A DNA stretch of 64,000 nt, from positions 62,001 to 126,000 of the forward strand of contig NZ_CP110396.1 in NCBI RefSeq assembly GCF_029910215.1, given 5' to 3'. Numbering within the stretch: the stretch's first letter is position 1; each line of letters begins with the position of its first letter. This stretch comes from Paraburkholderia sp. D15 (GTDB lineage Bacteria > Pseudomonadota > Gammaproteobacteria > Burkholderiales > Burkholderiaceae). Position numbers and translations under genes: made by a program. Shown here in pieces: positions 19,033 through 27,600 of the stretch. A model generated the notes under the pieces. It did no database searches and was not told where the DNA came from. It saw nothing but the letters and a program-made list of their open reading frames with translations.

Positions 19033-19899
19033 TCATCGGCTGGCGAAGGTCGCCCAGCCGCTCATGCCGGGCAACAGCTCGGGCACGCTGCCGGTCAGCG
19101 CGGCCGTCACGTCGACGGTCTGGGTGACCGGATCGACGCGCGCGCCGATTCGCGCCACCTGGGCCGGATAGGTCTTGCCGACTTCATCGACCTGCACGCT
19201 GAGCGCGTGGCCCGGCTTCAGCCAGACGAGCCACTTCGACGGCACGATCATTTTCAGTTCGAGGCGGCTGGTGTCGACGATCGTCAGGAGCGGCTTGCCC
19301 GGTTCCGCGAACTGTTGCGGCGCGGCCGAGCGCTTCGACACGCGGCCGTCGAACGGCGCGGTGATCACGCATTTGTGCACGGTCGCCTGCATGTACGCGA
19401 CCTCGGCATTGCTCGCCTTGAGTTTGGCGGCGGCCTGCTGCACTTCGAGTTCGCCGACCGAATGCAGTTGCGCGAGCCGTTGATCGACGTTCAGCAGATC
19501 GCTCGCGGCGCCGGCCTCGGCCTGAGCCTTGCGCAACTGCGCGTTGTACAGCGAGCAATCGAGCGATACCAGCGTCTGGCCGGCGCGAAACGCGTCGCCG
19601 TCGCGCAGCGGCAGCGACGCGATCTTGGCGGCGATTTCGCTCGACAGATCGACCTGATCGCGCGACACGAGCTGAATGCGGATGCGCCCGTCGCCCGACG
19701 CGTCGGCCTGCTGGGAAGCAGTCGACGCGGCAGGCGCGGCAGGCGCCGGCACGGAGACCGGCTTGACCGCGGGCTTGACGGCAGGCTGCGCCGCGGGTTT
19801 TGCATCGGCCTGGGCGCCGGGTTGCGCGCTCAGGGCCGGTAGTGCGGACAACGACATCACTGCGGCTGCACACCACGCCGCGCACTGCGAAAACTTCAT
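19033..19899 (-). CDS. Periplasmic HlyD/membrane-fusion-type adaptor
   Basis: 288 residues with a cleavable signal peptide (cut near ALPALSAQ) and a Pro/Ala/Lys-rich linker to about residue 65. A compact adaptor follows: ASLPLRDGDAFRAGQTLVSL, coiled coil (about 115-165), VITAPFDGRVSKR and a C-terminal barrel. There is no membrane anchor, so it is free in the periplasm or held by partners. Its start overlaps the TolC-like stop by four bases (ATGA). Together with the TolC-like protein and the two larger HlyD proteins it would make a periplasm-spanning conduit, but no RND pump or ABC transporter is encoded nearby. Confidence 0.88.
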   Translation of the reverse strand: MKFSQCAAWCAAAVMSLSALPALSAQPGAQADAKPAAQPAVKPAVKPVSVPAPAAPAASTASQQADASGDGRIRIQLVSRDQVDLSSEIAAKIASLPLRDGDAFRAGQTLVSLDCSLYNAQLRKAQAEAGAASDLLNVDQRLAQLHSVGELEVQQAAAKLKASNAEVAYMQATVHKCVITAPFDGRVSKRSAAPQQFAEPGKPLLTIVDTSRLELKMIVPSKWLVWLKPGHALSVQVDEVGKTYPAQVARIGARVDPVTQTVDVTAALTGSVPELLPGMSGWATFASR

Positions 19900-21608
19900 T
19901 GCGTCTTGACTCCACTATTCGCTTGCAGCGGCGCCGTGGCGCCGGCAGGCGCATTGGCCTGACTCACCGTCTGGGTCTGCACCGCGGCCACGCCGCCCGC
20001 CGCACCGGCCGGGGTCGCGGGCAGCGGCGCCGGCGGCAGGTTGCCGCCGTGACCGAGCGCGTACCAGCGCTGCTGTTCCTGATTGATCGACTGTTGCAGC
20101 GACGCGAGGTCGTGACCCTTGACCGCATCCGGCACCGGATCGAGACCGAGCGTGGCGAGCAGTTGCCCGTACGCGTTTTCGAGTTCGCCGTAGCTCTGGT
20201 ACAGACGCAGTTCGGACATCATCGCGCCGGTCGCCGCGCGGATTTCCTCCAGCTTGCCCTGCGCGTTCGCCTGGGTCGCGTTGTGCGTGTGCTGCAGAAT
20301 CTGCTGGTCGACGTCGTTCATCTGCTTGAGCAGATCGAACTGACGGCGCTTCGCGCCCAGTTCCGTGCTCGCGACGTGCACCTGGGTCAACACCGCCATG
20401 CTCAGCGCGAGACGCTGGGTCTTCGCCACTTCGAGCTGCGCGTCGGCCATGCCCTTGATGTTCTTCACGTTGATCAGGTTCAGCAGGTTCCAGCTCACGC
20501 TGATACCGGCCGCACGCCACGCGTTGTAGACGAGGAAGCTGTTGCTGTCGTAATGCGTGCCGAGGCTGAACTCGATACCCGGCAGCATCTTCGCCATCGC
20601 CTTATGGGTTTCGTTGACGCTGATCCGCTCGTTGTAGCTCGCCTCGACCAGCTCCGGACGACGCTCCAGCGCGGTCTCTTCCATGCGGTCGATCGGCATG
20701 TCGAAGGTCGGCACTTCGAAACCGTCCGGCGGCGCGAGCGTGTAGTCCTTGCCCGGTTCGAGATTCATCAGCGCGGCGAGACGCGGCTTCGCTTCTTCGA
20801 GCTGATCGCGGATCTCTTCGAGCTGACGCATCAGGTCGAGCAGCGCGTGCTGGTAGTTCAGCGTATCGAGCGGCGCGCGCAGGTTCTCGCGCTGCGCCTG
20901 ACGCGAATCGTTCAGCGCCAGGCGGGCCTGATCGAGCAACGGTCCGATACGGTCGCGCAGACGCTGCGCGCCGGTCGCCTGCCAGTAGGCTTCGCGCACC
21001 TGCTGCATCATCAGCTGCACGACCTTGCGGCGGCGCTGTTCGAGCACCAGTACGTGGTCGGCCTGCTCTTTCGCTTCGTAGTAGCTGACGCCGAAGTCCA
21101 GCAGGTTCCACGAGAACGACAGGTCCGCGGTACGGTCGTTCTTGTCGGTCGAGTACGACGGTGCCAGCGATTGCTCGTTGGTGAACACGTTGGTCGACGA
21201 CGAGGCCAGCGGATGGTTGCGCGTCGTGTAGCCGGCCTGCGCGGTCAGCTTGGGCAGCAGGTCGAAGTTCGACAGGTCGAGCTGCTTCTGCGCGAGCGCC
21301 TCTTCCATCATCTTCAGCCGATGATCGAGGTTGTAGCGGATCGCGCGCGCCATCGCCTCATCGAGCGTGATCGGGCCGCTGACGGCCTGCTGCTGCGAGA
21401 ACATCGACGTGCGGTCGGTTTGCGCGGTCTGCGTGCGCTCCGCGTCGGTAAAGGGAACGGGTTTGATCGCGCAGCCCGACAGCCAGATCACGGCGAGCGA
21501 CAACGCCAGCAACGCAGGACGCGGTGCACGCACCGCTACGGACGAGGAGTTCAATTCGGCTGCTCTCTTTCGAAAAGTGATGGGATTCTGGAAACGGTGG
21601 ACGCTCAT
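19896..21608 (-). CDS. TolC-family outer membrane channel (lipoprotein)
   Basis: 570 residues. A lipoprotein signal (LSLAVIWLSGC) lies after an N-terminal extension of about 30 residues, so an internal start is possible. The two OEP repeats are visible as long alpha-helical, Gln/Leu-rich segments (for example YYEAKEQADHVLVLEQRRRK and VTYGQ-like coiled regions). The C-terminal tail is Pro/Ala/Gln-rich. The start overlaps the adhesin stop by four bases (ATGA), with GAGG six bases ahead, so TolC-like synthesis is coupled to the adhesin. It is the likely exit pore of the export system encoded here. Confidence 0.9.
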   Translation of the reverse strand: MSVHRFQNPITFRKRAAELNSSSVAVRAPRPALLALSLAVIWLSGCAIKPVPFTDAERTQTAQTDRTSMFSQQQAVSGPITLDEAMARAIRYNLDHRLKMMEEALAQKQLDLSNFDLLPKLTAQAGYTTRNHPLASSSTNVFTNEQSLAPSYSTDKNDRTADLSFSWNLLDFGVSYYEAKEQADHVLVLEQRRRKVVQLMMQQVREAYWQATGAQRLRDRIGPLLDQARLALNDSRQAQRENLRAPLDTLNYQHALLDLMRQLEEIRDQLEEAKPRLAALMNLEPGKDYTLAPPDGFEVPTFDMPIDRMEETALERRPELVEASYNERISVNETHKAMAKMLPGIEFSLGTHYDSNSFLVYNAWRAAGISVSWNLLNLINVKNIKGMADAQLEVAKTQRLALSMAVLTQVHVASTELGAKRRQFDLLKQMNDVDQQILQHTHNATQANAQGKLEEIRAATGAMMSELRLYQSYGELENAYGQLLATLGLDPVPDAVKGHDLASLQQSINQEQQRWYALGHGGNLPPAPLPATPAGAAGGVAAVQTQTVSQANAPAGATAPLQANSGVKTQ

Positions 21609-24600
21609 GCGTGACCTCGCGTGACGGTCTCGTTCGCGGGTGCGGTGGCGGCTGGGGCGGCGGCGACGGTCGGACGCGCGACGTGCAGCGTCGCATGGGC
21701 ACGCACGAACTGTTCGGCGAGCGACGGTTTGGCCAGCGGCGCCTGGTTGAACTGCAGCGCCGCGTGCGGCACGGTGGCGGGCGTCGTGCCATGGTTCGCA
21801 CCCGGTGCACGCAATGCACCATGCTCCCCATGACCGGCCTTGTCCGTGGACGCCGCGCGGCCCGTGCCGCCGAATTCGATCGCCACGTCGCGGCGCGTCT
21901 GATGCCCCTGCGCATCGCGCGCGATGATCGAGATGGTCAGGTCGCGCTGATTCGCCGGCACCTTGCCGCTCAGCGTGCCGTGCACCGGGTCGTAGTGCAT
22001 CCAGCCCGGCAGCGGACGGCCGTCGGCGAGACGCAGTTCGACGTGCGCGTCGGCGCCCAGCGGCAAGCCTTCGCTCGAACCGATCATGACCGGCAGCGAG
22101 ACGACGAACGCCTGATCCGGCCGCACGTTCAGATGCACGGCGAGCGCGGGCAGATCGAGCGACAGCGGCGTATTGCCCGGCGCCGGCGTGGCCTCGTTCG
22201 GTCCGACCGAGGTGTCGCTCAGCGAGCCATGATGACGCGAGGGATCGGTGCGACCGTTGTTCGCGTAGCCATGCGCGCCGATTTCGTCGGCCACGAAGGT
22301 TGCCGTATGGACCGCCGGCAGCGACCCCACTTCCGGCTGCGGCGCGAAGGCGTCGAGCACGATCAGCGGATTCGAGATGCTGTCGGTCAGATTGCGCGGG
22401 AAGCTGATCACCGTGTCGGGCGCGGGCGCATTGAATGCGCTCGGCGTCGCCGGGCCCGCGCTCGACGGACCCGCCGCGCTCACGCCGTTGCCCTTGGGCG
22501 GCAGCGTGGTCGGCGTGGCGGGCGCCGGTTGGCCCGACTGCGCGGGCGGTGCCGACGACACGACAGGCGGTGCGGCGGCGATATTCACCGTGCGCGTGGA
22601 AGCCTCGCTAGTCTTGTGGCCGTCGTTGACCGAGATGCTGATCGTGCGGCTCGTCGCACTGGTTTCGCTCGCGCTGTCCGCGTACGTGACGCTGGCGAGC
22701 GCGGCCTGCCATTGCGCGAGCGTCGTGCCCGGCCCTGCCGCGTTCAACGTCAGCACGCCGGTCGCCGCATCGTAGGTCGCGGTGATGCTGCCGGTCGCCG
22801 CGCTCGGGTGAAACGCGAGCACGTCGCGATCCGGGTGGAAGCCGCCGGTGATCGAGATGGTCGCCGAGGCGAGCGTGGCGCCGCTGTCGGCATCCGTCAC
22901 GCTGATCTGCGGTGCGATCGTGACGGGTTGCGCGTTCGGTCCGCTCGCGAAGGTCGGCGTGCCGTCGTTGCCGATCGAGACCACCGGTGTCTGATCCGTC
23001 GCGGTGATCGTGATCGTCTTCGTGCCGGCGGCGCTGTCCTTCGTGCCGTCGTTGACGCTGAAGCTGATGGTGCGCTGGGTTGCGTCGGGCACGACGGCCG
23101 TGTCGGTGTAGGTGACCGACCGCAGCGCGGCCTGCCATTGGGCGAGCGTCGCGGTCGCGCCCGACGAGCTCAGCGTCAGCACGCCGGTCGTCGCGTTGTA
23201 GCCGGTGACGGTGATGTTGCCCATCGTCGCGTTGTCGTTGGTGAACGACAGCACGTCCTGGCCGGCGTGGAAGCCGCCGGTGACGGATACCGTCGCCGAG
23301 GCGAGCGTCGTGTTGTCGAGGTCGGATACCGTCACGCCGTTGTCCACCACCACCGGCGTCGAGGCGGCGTTGTCACCCGAGACGAACGCCGTGCTGCCGT
23401 TCGACGTGCTCAGGACCGGCGTCTGGTCGACGTCCGCCACGGTGACCTGCTTGCTGCCCGCGGCGCTGTCCTTGGTGCCGTCGTTGACGGTGAAGCTGAT
23501 CGTGCGCGTGGTGTTGTCCGGCGTCAGGGCCGTGTCGGTATAGGTGACCGAACGCAGCGCGGCCTGCCATTGCGCGAGCGTTGCCGACGCGCCCGTCGAA
23601 CTGAGCGTCATCACACCGGTCGAGGCATCGTACGTGGCCGTGATGTTGCCCATCGTCGCGCCGTCGTTGGTGAACGACAGCACGTCCTCGCCAGCGTGGA
23701 AGCCGGTGGTGACGGATACCGTCGCCGAGGCGAGCGTCGTGTTGTCGAGGTCCGACACCGTCACGCCGCCGTCTACCACGACCGGCGTCGAGGTCGTGTT
23801 GTCTCCCGCCGTGAACGCCGTGCTGCCGTTCGACGTGCTCAGGACCGGCGTCTGGTCGACGTCCGCCACGGTGACCTGTTTGGTACCCGCGGCGCTGTCC
23901 TTGGTGCCGTCGTTGACGGTGAAGCTGATCGTGCGCGTGGCGGCGTCCGGCGTCACGGCCGTGTCGGTGTAGGTGACCGAGCTCAACGCCGCCTGCCACT
24001 GCGCGAGCGTCGCGGTCGCGCTCGTGGAGGTGAGCGTCATCACGCCGGTCGATGGGTCGTACGAGGCCACGATGTTGCCCATCGTCGCGCCGTCGTTGGT
24101 GAACGACAGCACGTCCTCGCCCGCATGAAAGTTGCCGCTGATGGAAACGGTCGCGCTTGCGAGCGTGCCGTTGTCGAGGTCCGATATCGCGATGCCGTTG
24201 TCCACCACCACCGGCGTCGAGGCGGTGTTATCGCCCGCCGTGAATGCCGTGCTGCCGGTCGACGTAGTCAGGATCGGCGTCTGGTCGACGTCCGTCACCG
24301 TGACGGTCTTGCTGGCCACCGTGCTGGATTGAATGCCGTCGTTGATCTGGAAGCTGACCGTGCGCGAGGTCGGGTCGGGCGTGATCGCCGTATCGGTGTA
24401 CGACACCGCGCGCAACGCCGCCTGCCATTGCGCGAGCGTCGCCGTCTGGCCGATCGAAGTCAGCGTCATCACGCCGGTCGCGGCATCGTACGTGGCCACG
24501 ATGTTGCCCATCGTCGCGCCGTCGTTGATATAGCTCAGCACGTCTTCACCAGCATGGAAGCCCGTACCGATCGACACGGTCGCCGAGGCCAGCGTGCCGG

Positions 24601-27600
24601 ATTCGGGGTCGGTGATCGTCAGGCCGCCGTCCACCAAGACCGGCGTCGATATCGTGTTGTCGCCCGCCGTGAAAGCGGGCGTGCTGCCGCTGAGCGTCAC
24701 GTTCGGCGACGAGCTGAGCACGTCGACGTTGCTGGACATCGACGCGCTGTTCTTCACGCCGTCGTTGACCGTGAAGGACACCGTGCGGTTGCCGAGCGGC
24801 GAGGTCGGGCTGTTCGAGAACGTCACCGAGGCGATGGCGTTCGCCCATTGCACGTTGCTCGCCGTTGCTCCGGAGGAAACGAGCGTCAATACGCCCGTCG
24901 CCGCGTTATACGACGCCGTGATATTGCCGAACTGCGACGAACTGGTGTTCAGGAACGAGAGCGTGTCGCCGGGCTGATATCCCGACGTGATCGCGACGGT
25001 GCCCGAGGCCTGCGCGGGGTTGTCGAGATCGCTGACCGTCACGCTGCTGAATACGGTTTGCGCACCGGTGCCCGCCACGTAGTCGACCGTACCGCTGCTG
25101 ACCGAGGTAACCGGTGTCTGATCCGTATCCGTCACGGTCACGTTTTTCGTGCCGGCCACGCTGGTCTTGCTGCCGTCGTTGACCGAGAACGATATCGTGC
25201 GGGTCGAGTTGCCCGGCGTGACCGCCGTGTCCGTATACGTCACCGTGCGCAGCGCCGCCTGCCATTGCGCGAGCGTCGCCGACGCGCCCACCGAGCTGAG
25301 CGTCATCACGCCGGTCGCCGCGTTGTAGCTGGCGGTGATGTTGCCCATCGTCGCGCCGTCGTTGGTGAACGACAGAATGTCTTCGCCGCTATGGAAGTTG
25401 CCGGTGATCGACACGGTCGCGCTCGCGAGCGTGCCATTGTCGAGATCGGACACCGTGACGCCGTTATCCACCGTCACCGGCGTCGAGGCCGTGTTGTCGC
25501 CCGCGACGAACGCGGTCGATCCGCCGCTGGTGCTCAGCACCGGCGTCTGATCGGTATCGGCGACGGTGACGTTGCGCGACACCAGCGCGCTGTCCTGCGT
25601 GCCGTCGTTGACCGTGAAGCTGATCGTGCGCGTGGTGTTGTCCGGCGTGACTGCCGTGTCGGTGTAGGTGACCGAACGCAGCGCCGCCTGCCATTGCGCG
25701 AGCGTCGCCGATCCACCCGCCGAGCTGAGCGTCATCACGCCGGTCACCGCGTTGTAGCTGGCGGTGATGTTGCCCATCGTCGTGCCGTTGTTGACGAAAC
25801 CCAGCACGTCTTCGCCCGCATGGAAACCCGCGCCGATCGATACGGTGGCCGACGTGAGCGTGGTGTTGTCGCGGTCCGATACGACGATGCCGCTGTCCAC
25901 CGCCACCGGCGCGGCAGGCGCATTGTCGCCCGCCGTGAACGACGCGCTGCCGCCGCTGGTCGTGACGACCGGCGTCTGATCGACGTCGGTGACCGTCACG
26001 AGCTTGGTAGCCGCCGCGCTATCTTTAGTGCCGTCGTTCACCGAGAAGCTGATCGTGCGGGTCGCGGGAACCGGCGTGACGGCGGTGTTCGTGTAGGTCA
26101 CGGCATCCAGCGCGTTCTGCCACTGCGCGACGGTCGCGGTTCCGCTGGCCGAGTTCAGGACCAGCACACCGGTGAGACTGTTGTAAGTCCCGCTGATGTC
26201 GCCGAACAACGTCGGGCTGCTATTGGAGAACCCCAGCACGTCCTCGCCGCTGTGCAGATTGCCGGTGATCGACACGACGGCCGAGGCCAGCGTCGTATTG
26301 TCGAGGTCCGAGACCGTGATGCCGCTGTCGATCGCGACCGGCGTCGACGTGACGTTGTCGCCCGCGGTGAAGGCGGTCGAGCCGCCCGTCGTGGTGAGAA
26401 TCGGCGTCTGGTCGGTATCCGTGACGGTCACGGTGCGCGTCGAGGTGGCGCTGCTATGGCTGCCGTCGTTGACGGTGAAGCTGATGGTGCGGGTCGCGTT
26501 GTTCGGCGTGACCGCCGTGTCGGTGTACGTGATCGAGCGCAAGGCCGACTGCCACTGCGCGAGCGTCGCCGTGCCGCTCGCCGAGCTCAGCGTCATCACG
26601 CCGGTCGTGGCGTTGTACGTCGCCGTGATGTCGCCCATCGTCGTACCGTTGTTGGTAAAACTCAGGACGTCCTGGTCGTTATGATAGTTGCCGGTGATCG
26701 AGACAGTCGCGCTTTGCAGCGTCGTGCTGCCGGCGTCGGTCACGGTCAGGCCCGAGTCGATCGTGACCGGCGTGGACGGCGCATTGTCGGCGGCCACGAA
26801 AGCGGCCGAGCCGCCGTCGGTCGTGACGACCGGCACGGCGATGACCGTCACCGTGTTGGTGACGGCCACGCTGCTCTTGGTGCCGTCGCTCACGGACAGC
26901 GAAATCGTGCGGCCGCCCGGCGAACCGCTGGCGGCGTCGGAGAAACGCACCGCGTTGAGCGCGTTGTCCCACTGCGCGAGCGTCGCGGTGGCGCCCGTCG
27001 AGCTCAGCGTCATCACGCCGGTCGCGGTGTTGTACGACGCGCTGATGTTGCCCATCGTCGCGCCGTCGTTGATGAACGACAGCGAATCGCCCACCACGAA
27101 ACCGCTGCCGATCGACACGTTGGCCGACGCCATCGTCGTGTTGTCGCGATCGGCGATGCTCACGCCGCTGAACACCTGCGTGGCGGCCGTGCCCGCGATG
27201 TACGAGACGCCGCTGCTGGAGGTGCCGAGGGTCGGCGTCTGGTCCGTATCGGTGACCGTCACCGTGCGCGTGGACGTGGCGCTGGTGTGCGCGCCGTCGT
27301 TGACGTTGAAGCTGATCGTGCGGGTCGCGCTGTTCGGCGTGACCGCCGTGTCGGTGTACGTGATCGAGCGCAGCGCCGCCTGCCATTGCGCGAGCGACGC
27401 GGTGCCGCTCGCCGAGGTCAGCGTCAGGACGCCGGTGCCCGCGTTGTACGCGCCGCTGATGTCGCCCATCGTCGCCGGGTTGTTCACGTACAGCAGCATG
27501 TCTTCGCCGCTGTGGAAGTTGCCGGTGATCGACACGGTGGCGCTCGCCAGCGTCGGGCTGGCCGCGTCCGAAACCGTCAACCCGGCGTCCACCGCGACCG